NCBI RefSeq assembly: GCF_006007965.1
Contig: NZ_CP040748.1
Coordinates: forward strand, 1,426,001 to 1,490,000
Direction of reading: 5' to 3'
From: Nocardioides jishulii
Lineage (GTDB): Bacteria; Actinomycetota; Actinomycetes; Propionibacteriales; Nocardioidaceae
DNA: 64,000 nt
Of this stretch, positions 10,371 to 19,010 are shown in pieces (positions within the stretch are counted from its first letter, which is position 1; each line of letters begins with the position of its first letter). The notes beneath the pieces were generated by a model. That model did no database searches. It was not told where the DNA came from and saw only the letters and a list, made by a program, of their open reading frames with translations. Made by a program: the position numbers and the translations under genes.

Positions 10371-11381
10371 ATGGAATTCAGGTATCTGGGAAACAGTGGC
10401 CTCCGCATCTCCGAGGTCACCTACGGAAATTGGCTGACCCACGGGAGCCAGGTCGAGAACGACGTCGCCGCGACCTGCGTACGCGCTGCGCTCGACGTCG
10501 GCATCACGTCCTTCGACACCGCTGACGTCTACGCCAACACGGTCGCGGAGTCGGTGCTGGGCGACGCCCTGAAGGGGGAGCGGCGCGAGTCCCTGGAGAT
10601 CTTCACCAAGGTCTTCTGGCCGACCGGCCCCGGGGGTCCCAACGACTCGGGCCTCTCGCGCAAGCACATCCTCGAGTCGATCAACGGCTCGCTCCGCCGC
10701 CTCCAGACCGACTACGTCGACCTCTACCAGGCGCACCGCTACGACCCCACCACGCCGCTCGAGGAGACGATGCAGGCCTTTGCCGACGTCGTCCGCCAGG
10801 GCAAGGCGCTCTACATCGGCGTCAGTGAGTGGACGGCCGAGCAGATCACTGTCGGCGCAGCGATGGCCAAGGAGCTGGGCTTCCAGCTCATCTCCAGCCA
10901 GCCGCAGTACTCGATGCTGTGGCGCGTGATCGAGGACGAGGTCGTGCCGGCCTCCCGCGAGGCCGGGGTCTCGCAGATCGTCTGGTCCCCGATCGCCCAG
11001 GGCGTTCTGACCGGCAAGTACCTGCCGGGCCAGGCCCCGCCGCCGGGGTCGCGTGCCACCGACGAGAAGGGCGGGGCCAGCACGATCTCCCGCTTCATGA
11101 CCGACGAGACCCTGACGGCCGTGCAGCGGCTCAGGCCGATCGCGGAGTCGGTCGACCTGTCCCTGTCGCAGCTGGCCGTGGCGTGGGTGCTGCAGAACGA
11201 GAACGTCGCCTCGGCGATCGTGGGTGCCTCGCGCCCCGAGCAGGTGCACGAGAACGTCGGCGCCGTCGGGGTGGAGCTCTCCTCGGAGACGCTCGCCGCC
11301 ATCGACGAGGCCCTCGGTGGCGTCGTCGAGCGGGACCCGCGCCGGACCTCCGAGAACGCGCCGCAGGACCGCCCCTCGTGA
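10371..11381 (+). CDS. aldo/keto reductase (Kv-beta-like)
   Basis: This 336-residue NADPH-dependent oxidoreductase has the AKR TIM barrel. The catalytic tetrad is visible: D49, Y54, K80 and H122. The C-terminal segment AIVGASRPEQVHEN binds the cofactor. It is closest to the voltage-gated potassium channel beta-subunit/YghZ group, which reduces aldehydes and ketones of varied origin. It is translationally coupled to a sulfurtransferase (GTGA overlap), so the two may share a detoxification or sulfur-related role. The physiological substrate is unknown. Confidence 0.87.
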   Translation: MEFRYLGNSGLRISEVTYGNWLTHGSQVENDVAATCVRAALDVGITSFDTADVYANTVAESVLGDALKGERRESLEIFTKVFWPTGPGGPNDSGLSRKHILESINGSLRRLQTDYVDLYQAHRYDPTTPLEETMQAFADVVRQGKALYIGVSEWTAEQITVGAAMAKELGFQLISSQPQYSMLWRVIEDEVVPASREAGVSQIVWSPIAQGVLTGKYLPGQAPPPGSRATDEKGGASTISRFMTDETLTAVQRLRPIAESVDLSLSQLAVAWVLQNENVASAIVGASRPEQVHENVGAVGVELSSETLAAIDEALGGVVERDPRRTSENAPQDRPS

Positions 11382-12190
11382 AGAGTCCGTTGATCGGTGT
11401 CGAGGAGCTCGCCGAGCTCCTCGACACCGTCACGGTGCTCGACGTGCGCTGGCGCCTGGGTGGTCCTCCGGGACGCGACGAGTTCCGCCGCGGCCACGTG
11501 CGCGGCGCACGGTTCGTCGACCTCGACACCGCACTGGCTGACCCGCCGGGGGAGCGAGGCCGTCATCCGCTTCCTGCTCACGACCGCTTCGGTGCTGCGA
11601 TGCGGGCAGCCGGAGTGAGCAGCCACCGACAGGTCGTCGTCCACGACGACTGGGGCGGCCGGGCCGCAGCGCGGGCGTGGTGGTTGCTGCGGCACCACGG
11701 GCATCCGTGGGTCCGGGTGCTCGACGGGGGCTGGGCGGCCTGGCAACGGGCCGGGGGACCGACCGCCACCGGCGACGAACCACCGTTGCACGGTGACTTT
11801 CGTGCGCAGGTCCGGCCGGCGGGCATGCCGACGGTCGAGGTCGGCGAGGTGCTGGACGTGGCGGTCCTGGTCGACGCGCGGGCGCCGGAGCGCTACGCCG
11901 GTGAGGTCGAACCCGTCGACCCGGTGGCGGGGCACATCCCCGGTGCGGTCAACGTGCCCACCGACGCCAACCTCACCGCCGAGGGGCGCCTGCACAGCGC
12001 GCCCGTCCTGCAGGCGTTGTACGCCGCCCACGGCGCCGTGCCCGGGGCGGACGTGGTCGCCTACTGCGGGTCCGGAGTCACCGCGACCCACGACGTCCTC
12101 GCGATGGAGGTCGCCGGCATCAAGGCGGGGCTCTACCCGGGGAGCTGGAGCGAGTGGGTCACCGACCCCACGCGCCCGGTGGAGCGCTGA
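11378..12190 (+). CDS. sulfurtransferase (tandem rhodanese, SseA-like)
   Basis: This 270-residue protein has two rhodanese domains. The first is inactive-looking and the second carries the catalytic cysteine C230 in the loop VAYCGSGVTA. Such proteins move sulfane sulfur from thiosulfate or 3-mercaptopyruvate to acceptors such as cyanide or thiols. The GTG start overlaps the stop of the reductase gene. A 35-base perfect palindrome begins 17 bases into the coding region and would form a very stable hairpin in the mRNA. The stop faces the MOSC gene. Confidence 0.86.
   Translation: MKSPLIGVEELAELLDTVTVLDVRWRLGGPPGRDEFRRGHVRGARFVDLDTALADPPGERGRHPLPAHDRFGAAMRAAGVSSHRQVVVHDDWGGRAAARAWWLLRHHGHPWVRVLDGGWAAWQRAGGPTATGDEPPLHGDFRAQVRPAGMPTVEVGEVLDVAVLVDARAPERYAGEVEPVDPVAGHIPGAVNVPTDANLTAEGRLHSAPVLQALYAAHGAVPGADVVAYCGSGVTATHDVLAMEVAGIKAGLYPGSWSEWVTDPTRPVER
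11395..11429. repeat. 35-nt perfect palindrome inside the sulfurtransferase gene
   Basis: Two 17-base arms, starting CGGTGTCGAGG and ending CCTCGACACCG, flank a single central C. The palindrome encodes the GVEELAELLDT helix of the protein. In RNA it gives a stem of about 16 base pairs close to the start codon. Confidence 0.9.
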
Positions 12191-12216
12191 GCTGCTGCCA
12201 GCACAGCTGCTGCCGG

Positions 12217-13068
12217 TCAGTCCTCCACGACGACCTCGTCGCCGACCGCGACGGTCCCCGGTACCTCCGGCACCAGGTTGACCGCGAACCAGGTCTTCGA
12301 GTCCCAGCGCCGGTGCTTGGCCAACGTCCGGAGGGGTTCCTTGCCCCGCGCGAGAGTCTGCGGGTCGAACGTCGTCATCACGCACCGGTCCGTGGGCCGG
12401 GCCATGCGCAGCACCGTGTCGCCGATCCGCACCCGCCGCCACCCGTCCTCCTCGAAGGGCGAGGTGCCGGCCACCACCACGTTGGGCCGGAAGCGAGCCA
12501 TCGTCATCGGCACGGGCGCCGCCTCGCCCCGCCTCGATGCCTCCTGTGCGACCCAGTCGTTGAGCTGGCGCAGGGAGTCCTCGCTCGCCAACGTCACCGG
12601 ATAGCCGTCGGCGTAGGCGGTGTGGTCACCGGGGCGGGAGTACGCAGGGTTCAACCGCCGCTGCTCGGGCGCCTGGCACCAGAGCAGGCGTACGTCGTCA
12701 CGGCCCACCGCGGCGCGCACCCACCGCTGGGCCTCCTCGTCGGCCGGAACCCCGGTCAGGTCGTTGCGGTGCAGACGCAGTGGCACCGGTGAGCCGTCGG
12801 GCACCTCGACGGCGTGGTCGGGCAGTCCCGCCGAGCGCAGGCGCAGCGCGTGGGTGACCGTGGGGTCGGTGGAGGGGGTGTCGGCCTCGACCGCGAGGAG
12901 CTGGGGATCGGTCCGAGCCGAGACGAGGACGCCGTGGGCGTCGACCAGCACCCAGGACCGGTCGTCGGCCAGGCCGCGCGGCAGCAGCCGAGCACGGTGG
13001 AGCGGACGCAGGGCCATGCTCTTGACCGGGTGGACGAAGAGACCCGTCACCCGAGGCGCAGCCGTCAT
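12217..13068 (-). CDS. MOSC domain protein (YcbX/mARC-like)
   Basis: This 283-residue protein has an N-terminal MOSC_N beta-barrel domain (VTGLFVHPVKSM) and a C-terminal MOSC domain. The segment TDRCVMTTFDP carries the cysteine expected to bind the molybdenum cofactor in mARC/YcbX proteins, which reduce N-hydroxylated compounds. No separate ferredoxin domain is attached. Its ATG overlaps the stop of sepH (ATGA), so it is translated from the same message. That linkage probably reflects genome packing rather than a shared function. Reductase activity is inferred from family. Confidence 0.82.
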   Translation of the reverse strand: MTAAPRVTGLFVHPVKSMALRPLHRARLLPRGLADDRSWVLVDAHGVLVSARTDPQLLAVEADTPSTDPTVTHALRLRSAGLPDHAVEVPDGSPVPLRLHRNDLTGVPADEEAQRWVRAAVGRDDVRLLWCQAPEQRRLNPAYSRPGDHTAYADGYPVTLASEDSLRQLNDWVAQEASRRGEAAPVPMTMARFRPNVVVAGTSPFEEDGWRRVRIGDTVLRMARPTDRCVMTTFDPQTLARGKEPLRTLAKHRRWDSKTWFAVNLVPEVPGTVAVGDEVVVED

Positions 13069-14045
13069 TCGCCCGTTCCGCCACCGAACATGATCTCGTC
13101 CCAGCTCGGGACGGCGCGGCGCTTGCGCGACGACTTGCGAGGCGTCTCCGCAGGCGCCTCCTGGGGCTCGGCCTGCGGCGTGGCGTCGGTCTGGGCGACG
13201 GGGGACGACTCGCGGCCCGGCTCGTCCTGGCCCGCGGTCTCCTCGGGGACGCCGCCCTGCAGTGCGCCGGTGAGGTCCTGGGTGGCGTCGTGGTCGGCGG
13301 CGAAGTCGCGCAGGAAGTCCGGGGTGGTGTCCTGGGCCCGCGGCGTGGTGACCAGCTGGATCGCGTCGTCGCCCAGCGAGGTCTCCGAGCGGACGGCGCT
13401 CAGGCGCCGCGGCCCGGGGGCCCCGGCCGGCGGCTCCGGCGCGACAGCGGTCTCGGGGCGCGCGTCGCCGACGAGCCAGCGTGCGTCGTCGTCGTCCAGC
13501 GTCACGTAGTTGCCGGGCATGTCGAAGGTGAAGGTCGCGACGCCACAGCGCGGGCCGCTCTCGAAGAGGCCGGTGAGGGTCCACTTGCCGTCCTCGCGGC
13601 GGAAGGCGTCCCACTCGACCGTCTCGGGGTCGACGTTGTGGCTGCGCAGCTGGTGGGCGACGGCGTCCTGCAGGGTGCGGGCGCCACTCGGGGAGGCGCC
13701 GCCCTCGGAGGCGCGCCGTCGGATGGAGGAGCGCTGGGCCCGGTCGGCGACGTGGGCGCGCTCGGCGAGCACGGGCGCGGCGTACGGCATGATCTTGTCG
13801 ACCGACGTGTGGGCCGCCTCGGCCACCGCCTCCGCAGACTCTCCGGAGCGGATGCGGGCCTGGATGTCGCGAGGGCGAAGTGCGCTGTCCATACGTGTCT
13901 CCAAGTGGCCTGGGCGGGGCTGCTCGCCGCGGACGGCGGAGCGCAGAGCGTTGTCGACGTCGAGGGTGAACTCATCGCCGTCGCCGTTGACCAGCAACAA
14001 CCGCGTACGGTCCTCGCTCAGTCCGACGAGCGTGAGGTGCGCCAT
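13065..14045 (-). CDS. sepH: cell-division regulator SepH (DUF3071)
   Basis: This 326-residue cytoplasmic protein has the N-terminal DUF3071 domain (about residues 1-185, including a helix-turn-helix-like part around IQARIRSGESAEAVAEAAH). A long acidic, proline-rich disordered region follows, and then the conserved C-terminal tail RAVPSWDEIMFGG. In Streptomyces and Mycobacterium SepH stimulates assembly of the FtsZ ring. The leader has a TAGGCT box about 70 bases upstream and a seven-base-pair hairpin. The MOSC gene follows with overlapping codons. Confidence 0.88.
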   Translation of the reverse strand: MAHLTLVGLSEDRTRLLLVNGDGDEFTLDVDNALRSAVRGEQPRPGHLETRMDSALRPRDIQARIRSGESAEAVAEAAHTSVDKIMPYAAPVLAERAHVADRAQRSSIRRRASEGGASPSGARTLQDAVAHQLRSHNVDPETVEWDAFRREDGKWTLTGLFESGPRCGVATFTFDMPGNYVTLDDDDARWLVGDARPETAVAPEPPAGAPGPRRLSAVRSETSLGDDAIQLVTTPRAQDTTPDFLRDFAADHDATQDLTGALQGGVPEETAGQDEPGRESSPVAQTDATPQAEPQEAPAETPRKSSRKRRAVPSWDEIMFGGGTGE

Positions 14046-14074
14046 CGCCTGCCGTGCTCCTGCCCCGTGTGCTG

Positions 14075-14092
14075 CCCGGGAGTCTTCCCGGG
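14075..14092 (-). promoter_or_regulatory. hairpin in the sepH 5' leader
   Basis: The arms CCCGGGA and TCCCGGG flank the loop GTCT, between a candidate -10 box and the sepH start. It could affect translation. No known riboswitch was recognised. Confidence 0.45.
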
Positions 14093-14113
14093 ACGTCGTG
14101 CGTGCGTGGGTTG

Positions 14114-14119
14114 AGCCTA
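14114..14119 (-). promoter_or_regulatory. candidate -10 box of sepH
   Basis: TAGGCT on the minus strand lies about 70 bases before the sepH ATG. Its -35 partner is weak. Confidence 0.4.
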
Positions 14120-14211
14120 CGCCAGCCCCGGGCGTGGCGCAGGTCGTGGAGGTGGCGGGTGCGTCCGACCGGCTCGGGGGCGCGAGCTGTGACGGGTGAG
14201 ACCCGTGGGGT

Positions 14212-15516
14212 TCAGTCGCCGAGGACATGTCGGAGGTAGGGGTTGGCGAGGACGCGGTCGGGATCGAGGCGGTCACGCAGGGTGAGGAACTCGTCGAACC
14301 TGGGGTAGAGGGCCGCGAGGTCGGTGGCGCTCCGAGTGTGGATCTTGCCCCAGTGGGGGCGGCCACCGAAGCTCTTCATCACGTCCTCGACGGCGGCGAA
14401 GTAGGCCCTGTGGTCGGCGTCGCGGTGCACGTGGAAGGCCAGGTAGAGCGAGTCCCGTCCGTACGCCGTCGACAGAGCCACGTCGTCGGCCCTGGCCGTG
14501 CGGATCTCGACCGGGAAGCCGATCCGCCAGTCGTGCGCGTCGATGACGCGACGGGCCTCGCGCAGGGCCTCGAGGCCGACGTCGCGGGGGAGCGCGTACT
14601 CCATCTCGCGGAAGACGACCCGGCGCGGCGAGACGAAGACGCGGTGAGCGACGTCGGTGTACGTCCGGGGCGTGAGCGCCCCGGCGGCGAAGGCGTTGAT
14701 GCGGGGCACGAGGCCCGGGCGGCGCGACCCCAGCCACGAGGCGGCGCCGAAGACCGTGTTGGAGAGGAAGTCGTCGTCCCACCACGACCGCAGGACCGAC
14801 GGCGGCGAGGCCGTCGCCGGTGGGTCGGTGACCCGGGTGTTCGCCTTGAGCAGTGCCCCGTCGGTGTGCGGGAACCAGTGCACGTCCACGTGGTGGTGCG
14901 TACGGGTGAGCTCGTCGAACGACTCGAGCAGCTCCTCCCACCCGATGGGTCGTTCCTCGGCCTCGAGGCAGAAGAGCGGCTCCACCTGGAAGGTGACCTC
15001 CGTCAGGACGCCCAGCGCGCCGAGGCCGACCCGTCCGAGCTCGAAGAGGTCACGGTGCTGCGTGGCGTCGGCCCGGAGCAGCTCGCCGGCGCCCGTGACG
15101 ATCTCGAAGCCGGCGACCTGGGCCGCTAGCCCGGCGTTGGTGCCGCCCGAGCCGTGCGTCCCCGTGGAGATGGCGCCGGCCAGCGTCTGCTCGGCGATGT
15201 CACCCATGTTGTGCAGCGACAGTCCGGCCGACTCGAGCAGCGTGTTGAGGTGTTTGAGCTGGGTGCCCGCGCGGGCGGTCACGGTCATGGCGTCGCGGTC
15301 GACCCGCACGAGGCCGGTCAGCTCCTGCGGGGTGAGCATGGTGTGCTCAGGCGCAGAGACGGCGGTGAAGCTGTGGCCGCTGCCGACCATCTTGAGGGTG
15401 GTGCCCTCCGCCCGTGCCCGATCCACCGCGGCGAGGACCTCGGCGGCGTCGCGGGGCTGCTCGGTGCGCGACGGCGTGGCCCGTTCGAGTCCCGCCCAGT
15501 TGCTCCACGTCGTCAT
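14212..15516 (-). CDS. FAD-linked sugar-lactone oxidase (D-arabinono-1,4-lactone oxidase family)
   Basis: This 434-residue flavoenzyme has an N-terminal FAD-binding PCMH domain (residues about 15-180, with VGSGHSF and STGTHGSGG, which contact the flavin). The C-terminal ALO domain ends in the HWGKIHT and YPRFDEFLTLRDRLDP motifs typical of aldonolactone and alditol oxidases. There is no signal peptide. A TACGCT box eight bases before the ATG suggests a leaderless transcript, divergent from ferrochelatase across only 60 bases. The oxidised sugar is not predictable from sequence. Confidence 0.85.
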   Translation of the reverse strand: MTTWSNWAGLERATPSRTEQPRDAAEVLAAVDRARAEGTTLKMVGSGHSFTAVSAPEHTMLTPQELTGLVRVDRDAMTVTARAGTQLKHLNTLLESAGLSLHNMGDIAEQTLAGAISTGTHGSGGTNAGLAAQVAGFEIVTGAGELLRADATQHRDLFELGRVGLGALGVLTEVTFQVEPLFCLEAEERPIGWEELLESFDELTRTHHHVDVHWFPHTDGALLKANTRVTDPPATASPPSVLRSWWDDDFLSNTVFGAASWLGSRRPGLVPRINAFAAGALTPRTYTDVAHRVFVSPRRVVFREMEYALPRDVGLEALREARRVIDAHDWRIGFPVEIRTARADDVALSTAYGRDSLYLAFHVHRDADHRAYFAAVEDVMKSFGGRPHWGKIHTRSATDLAALYPRFDEFLTLRDRLDPDRVLANPYLRHVLGD

Positions 15517-15524
15517 GGCTGTGA

Positions 15525-15530
15525 AGCGTA
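15525..15530 (-). promoter_or_regulatory. -10 box, leaderless start of lactone oxidase
   Basis: TACGCT on the minus strand is followed by eight bases and the ATG at 15516. Confidence 0.45.
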
Positions 15531-15563
15531 GTGCGGAAGGGCAGTCCGGTGGGACGGCCTCCC

Positions 15564-15569
15564 TACGAT
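15564..15569 (+). promoter_or_regulatory. -10 box, leaderless start of ferrochelatase
   Basis: TACGAT is followed by seven bases and the ATG at 15577. This favours that start over the ATG at 15568, which overlaps the box itself. Confidence 0.55.
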
Positions 15570-15576
15570 GGCTGAC

Positions 15577-16689
15577 ATGACTGCTGTGGACCAGCCCCAG
15601 GCCGCCCCCCAGGTCGTCCCCTACGACGCCCTCCTCCTGCTCTCCTTCGGGGGTCCGGAGAAGCCCGAGGACGTGGTGCCCTTCCTCGAGAACGTGACCC
15701 GCGGTCGAGGCATCCCGCGGGAACGCCTCGAGGAGGTCGGCCAGCACTACTTCGGCTTCGGGGGCCGTTCCCCGATCAACGACCAGAACCGGGCCCTGCT
15801 CGCGGCCATCCGTGAGGATCTCGCGGCGGCCGGAGTCGACCTCCCGGTCTACTGGGGCAACCGCAACTGGGACCCCTACCTGGCCGACGCGGTGGAGGAG
15901 ATGCGCGCCGACGGCATCCAGCGGGCCGCCGTCTTCACCACCTCGGCGTACTCGTCCTACTCGTCGTGCCGTCAGTACCGGGAGAACCTCGCCGACGCGG
16001 TCGCCGAGGTCGAGGGTGCCCCGCGCCTCGAGCGACTGCGCCAGTACTACAACCACCCGGGCTTCGTGGAGCCCTTCGTCGACGAGACGCTCCGGGCACT
16101 CGACTCGCTGCCCGAGGCGGTACGCGACGAGGCTCGGCTGCTGTTCGTCACGCACTCGATCCCCACCGCGATGAACGACGGGAGCGGCGCCGACGGCGGT
16201 GCCTACCTCGCCCAGCACCTGAGCGTGATGGCCGAGGTCGTCGACCGTGTCGCCGCCCGCACCGGACGTACGCCCCAGCACGAGCTCGTCTACTGCTCGC
16301 GCTCCGGGGCGCCGCACGTCCCGTGGCTCGAGCCGGACGTCAACGACCGCCTGGAGGAGCTCTCGGCCGAGGGCGTGAGCGGAGTGGTCATGGTGCCGAT
16401 CGGGTTCGTCTCCGACCACATGGAGGTCGTCTACGACCTCGACACCGAGGCGATGGCCACTGCCGAAGGGCTCGGCATGGCGGCGGCGAGGGCCGGTACG
16501 CCGGGCACGGACCCGCGCTTCGTCGCGCTGGTGCGTGACCTGCTCCTGGAGCGGGCTGCGGCCGAGAGGGGCGAGGCCCCGGTGCGTGTGAGCCTCGGCA
16601 GCCTCGGCGCTGGACCGGACCTGTGTGCCGTCGGCTGCTGCCCCAACCCGCGAGGCCCCCGCCCGGCCGCGTGCGGAGTCGACTCGTGA
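15577..16689 (+). CDS. hemH: ferrochelatase (coproporphyrin type)
   Basis: This 370-residue enzyme inserts iron into a porphyrin in the last steps of haem synthesis. In Actinobacteria the substrate is coproporphyrin III. The family signature regions are [14 protein letters not shown] at the N-terminus, the metal-site histidine in [11 protein letters not shown], and the glutamate in [20 protein letters not shown]. The C-terminal LCAVGCCPN segment plus an internal cysteine in SSCRQYREN resemble the ligands of the [2Fe-2S] cluster known in actinobacterial ferrochelatases. It overlaps the next gene by four bases (GTGA). Confidence 0.92.
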   Translation: MTAVDQPQAAPQVVPYDALLLLSFGGPEKPEDVVPFLENVTRGRGIPRERLEEVGQHYFGFGGRSPINDQNRALLAAIREDLAAAGVDLPVYWGNRNWDPYLADAVEEMRADGIQRAAVFTTSAYSSYSSCRQYRENLADAVAEVEGAPRLERLRQYYNHPGFVEPFVDETLRALDSLPEAVRDEARLLFVTHSIPTAMNDGSGADGGAYLAQHLSVMAEVVDRVAARTGRTPQHELVYCSRSGAPHVPWLEPDVNDRLEELSAEGVSGVVMVPIGFVSDHMEVVYDLDTEAMATAEGLGMAAARAGTPGTDPRFVALVRDLLLERAAAERGEAPVRVSLGSLGAGPDLCAVGCCPNPRGPRPAACGVDS

Positions 16690-17525
16690 CCCCGTCCGGA
16701 GCGCCTGGGCCTGCCGGGGCGGAGCCTGAGCAGCTGCGTGACCTGGCCGTCGAGGTCGCCACGGCTGCGGCCGCCCTCGTGCGGGAGCACGCCGACGGCG
16801 TCGAGGTCGCCGACACCAAGTCGAGCGCGGTCGACGTGGTCACCGAGGTGGACCGGCGCAGTGAGGCGCTGCTGCGTGAGCTGATCCTCGCCGCCCGGCC
16901 CGACGACACGATCCTGGGCGAGGAGGAGGGCGAGGCCGCCGGCACCAGCCGGGTCCGCTGGATCGTCGACCCGGTCGACGGCACCGTCAACCTGCTCTAC
17001 GGCATCCCGGAGTACGCGGTCTCGGTCGCTGCGGAGGTCGACGGCGCGGTCGTGGCCGGCGCGGTCGTGGCCGTCGTCCAGGGCCACGTCTACGCCGCTG
17101 CGCGCGGCCACGGGGCGACGAAGGACGGCGTGCCGATCGGCGTACGCGGTGCTGCCCCCGCAGGGGCCCGCCTCGTGCTCACCGGTTTCGGGTACCTGCC
17201 CGAGGTGCGCGCCCACCAAGGTGCCTGCGTGGCCAGGCTCCTGCCGCGCGTCCGGGACATCCGTCGCGCCGGGTCCTGCGCCCTCGACCTGTGCCACCTC
17301 GCCGAGGGGCTCGCTGACGCCTACGTGGAGGAGGGGCCACGCATCTGGGACTGGGCCGCGGGCCAGCTGGTCCTCACCGAGGCGGGCGGCCGGTTCGCCC
17401 TGATGCCGGGGGAGCTGGGACGTCGTCTCGCAGGATGGTCCGAGGATTCGGTCGTGGTTGCCAGCACACCGTCCGAGTGGGACGGTTTCGTCGCGGATCT
17501 CCGGGACACCGGGTTCGTGGGATGA
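16686..17525 (+). CDS. inositol monophosphatase family protein (SuhB-like)
   Basis: This 279-residue Mg-dependent sugar phosphatase has all three family motifs: [25 protein letters not shown] with the two metal-binding aspartates, and [16 protein letters not shown] near the C-terminus. It probably dephosphorylates inositol phosphate or related sugar phosphates, which in Actinobacteria feed phosphatidylinositol and mycothiol synthesis. The GTG start overlaps the ferrochelatase stop. The position matches suhB (Rv2701c) of M. tuberculosis upstream of the DUF4193 gene. Confidence 0.87.
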   Translation: MTPSGAPGPAGAEPEQLRDLAVEVATAAAALVREHADGVEVADTKSSAVDVVTEVDRRSEALLRELILAARPDDTILGEEEGEAAGTSRVRWIVDPVDGTVNLLYGIPEYAVSVAAEVDGAVVAGAVVAVVQGHVYAAARGHGATKDGVPIGVRGAAPAGARLVLTGFGYLPEVRAHQGACVARLLPRVRDIRRAGSCALDLCHLAEGLADAYVEEGPRIWDWAAGQLVLTEAGGRFALMPGELGRRLAGWSEDSVVVASTPSEWDGFVADLRDTGFVG

Positions 17526-17601
17526 GCGTTGTGCGTCACATTCGGCTCCGGAATACCGCCGGGGGATGTCCTGTTGGGCACGAAGCGAGCCGCCATTGGT
17601 G

Positions 17602-17630
17602 TTGACGGCGGCCTCATGGGGCACAATCCT
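17602..17630 (+). promoter_or_regulatory. candidate promoter of the DUF4193 gene
   Basis: TTGACG (17602-17607) and AATCCT (17625-17630) are separated by 17 bases. The gene itself has a GAAGAAGAG ribosome site directly before the ATG, so this is a conventional leadered transcript. Confidence 0.35.
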
Positions 17631-17689
17631 CGCGCCGACCACGCAGCGAGGCCGACCTACGGCACGAATTTCGGGAACTGGAAGAAGAG

Positions 17690-17980
17690 ATGGCGACCGA
17701 CTACGACGCACCCCGCAAGACCGAGGAAGACCAGAGCGAAGAGAGCATCGAGGAACTCAAGGCTCGACGGCACGACAAGAACTCCGGCAAGGTCGATGAG
17801 GACGAGACGGAGGCCGCTGAGTCCTTCGAGCTGCCCGGCGCCGACCTGTCGCACGAGGAGCTCGCCGTCGAGGTGAAGCCCAAGCAGGAGGACGAGTTCA
17901 CCTGCATGAGCTGCTTCCTGGTGCACCACCGCTCGCAGCTGGCAGATGCCGATAAGCTGATCTGTCGCGACTGCGTGTGA
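17690..17980 (+). CDS. DUF4193 zinc-ribbon protein
   Basis: This 96-residue acidic protein has a charged, probably disordered N-terminal half. Its C-terminal zinc ribbon is made of two CxxC knuckles (CMSC and CRDC). It belongs to the actinobacteria-wide DUF4193 family (Rv2699c in M. tuberculosis), which is usually next to dut and suhB as here. The small zinc ribbon suggests a role in protein or nucleic-acid binding, but none is established to my knowledge. Confidence 0.82.
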   Translation: MATDYDAPRKTEEDQSEESIEELKARRHDKNSGKVDEDETEAAESFELPGADLSHEELAVEVKPKQEDEFTCMSCFLVHHRSQLADADKLICRDCV

Positions 17981-18069
17981 TCCCTGCCGGACCACGGCAC
18001 GCCCAGCCTGAGTCAGGGCTGGGCCCAGTGGGCCGCAGCGTCGCACGTCGTGCCTGAGCACACACACAA

Positions 18070-18103
18070 CGAAGGCCGTGTCCCCGAGGGGGCACGGCCT
18101 TCG
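18070..18103. terminator. bidirectional hairpin terminator
   Basis: The arms CGAAGGCCGTG and CACGGCCTTCG enclose a further CCCC/GGGG pairing. It lies between the convergent DUF4193 and DUF4235 genes. There is no T-run, as is common in high-GC actinobacteria. Confidence 0.75.
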
Positions 18104-18119
18104 TCATGTCGTCAGCAGC

Positions 18120-18434
18120 TCAGGCCTGGGGCTTCGCCTTCGAGGCGTCCTGCCCGTCCTTCTCGAGGCCGGGGGGCAGGTGCCCGGTGGACTTCGCGTA
18201 GTACGTGGCCGCCTTGCGCGTGGCGAGCATCCGGGCCAGGGCGACGGCGGTGCCGCTCACCGCGGCCCAGGCCACTGCCTCCCACAGGTCGACGTCGGGA
18301 TCGGCCGGGTTGGCGGGCGGGTTCTTGCCGGTGGCTGCTCGCCAGGTCTGGTCGAGCCCCTTCTTGGCGACCGCGGCCGCTCCCACTGCGGCGGCGAGGG
18401 AGAATGCGGTCCAGAGCTTGGAGCCGGATGCCAT
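18120..18434 (-). CDS. DUF4235 family small membrane protein
   Basis: This 104-residue protein has two hydrophobic segments (about residues 8-24 and 50-70) separated by a polar region with TGKNPPANP. It matches actinobacterial DUF4235 proteins, which are integral membrane proteins of unknown role. It starts at an ATG behind AGGAGG and ends at the shared terminator hairpin. Confidence 0.78.
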   Translation of the reverse strand: MASGSKLWTAFSLAAAVGAAAVAKKGLDQTWRAATGKNPPANPADPDVDLWEAVAWAAVSGTAVALARMLATRKAATYYAKSTGHLPPGLEKDGQDASKAKPQA

Positions 18435-18466
18435 GCGAGTTCCTCCTGTAGGTCGGTCGACCCAGC

Positions 18467-18934
18467 CTAGCGAGCCGAGGTGCCGCTGCGCGCCGACGCG
18501 GCGGCACCGGTGATCGCGGCCGCCAGTTCCTGCGGGTGCCGCGTGTGGAGCAACCAGTAGGGGGCGGGGTCGTCCGGGTCGGTCAGGTGCACCTTGACGG
18601 AGCGCTTGAGGTAGGGCCGCAGCAGCAGGAACGCACGGGCGTCCGCCTCGACGCCGGCGAGACGCTTGGTGGCCGCGTCGTCCAGCGGCTCCACGTCACC
18701 GACGTACGCCAGGGAGATGTGCGCCTTGCCAGCGTGCAGGACGCCGTCGGAGACCCGGATGCGGGCGCCGTAGGCGAGGAACAGGGCGCTCATGAGGGCC
18801 AGGGTGACCGCCGTGATCGCCCAGGCGGCGGCCTCGGGGATCGACACGACGAGGGCCAGCCAGAAGGTGGCGATGAGCATGGTGCCCTGGACCCACCACC
18901 GCAGTGGTACGTGCAGTCGCTCGGAGTAGTCCAC
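18467..18934 (-). CDS. DUF3093 membrane protein
   Basis: This 155-residue protein has two adjacent transmembrane helices near the N-terminus (about residues 10-55) and a cytoplasmic C-terminal domain. It matches DUF3093, found next to dut throughout Actinobacteria (Rv2698 in M. tuberculosis). The GTG at 18934 is preferred because a TAGGCT box lies exactly seven bases upstream and the DYSERLHVP opening is typical of the family. Function unknown. It is divergent from dut. Confidence 0.78.
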   Translation of the reverse strand: MDYSERLHVPLRWWVQGTMLIATFWLALVVSIPEAAAWAITAVTLALMSALFLAYGARIRVSDGVLHAGKAHISLAYVGDVEPLDDAATKRLAGVEADARAFLLLRPYLKRSVKVHLTDPDDPAPYWLLHTRHPQELAAAITGAAASARSGTSAR

Positions 18935-18941
18935 GACCACC

Positions 18942-18947
18942 AGCCTA
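18942..18947 (-). promoter_or_regulatory. -10 box, leaderless start of the DUF3093 gene
   Basis: TAGGCT on the minus strand is followed by seven bases and the GTG at 18934. Confidence 0.55.
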
Positions 18948-18997
18948 TGTGGCGACCGGGGACGGGACGGAGGTAGGTGCGCGTGCCCGGCCCCCGG

Positions 18998-19003
18998 TAG
19001 GGT
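18998..19003 (+). promoter_or_regulatory. -10 box, leaderless start of dut
   Basis: TAGGGT is followed by seven bases and the GTG start of dut at 19011, with no ribosome binding site in between. Confidence 0.6.
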
Positions 19004-19010
19004 CCGGCGC

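Noticed and set aside
12190..12216. AGCTGCTGCC direct repeat as a terminator between sulfurtransferase and MOSC genes
   Set aside because: It is a direct, not inverted, repeat and forms no convincing stem.
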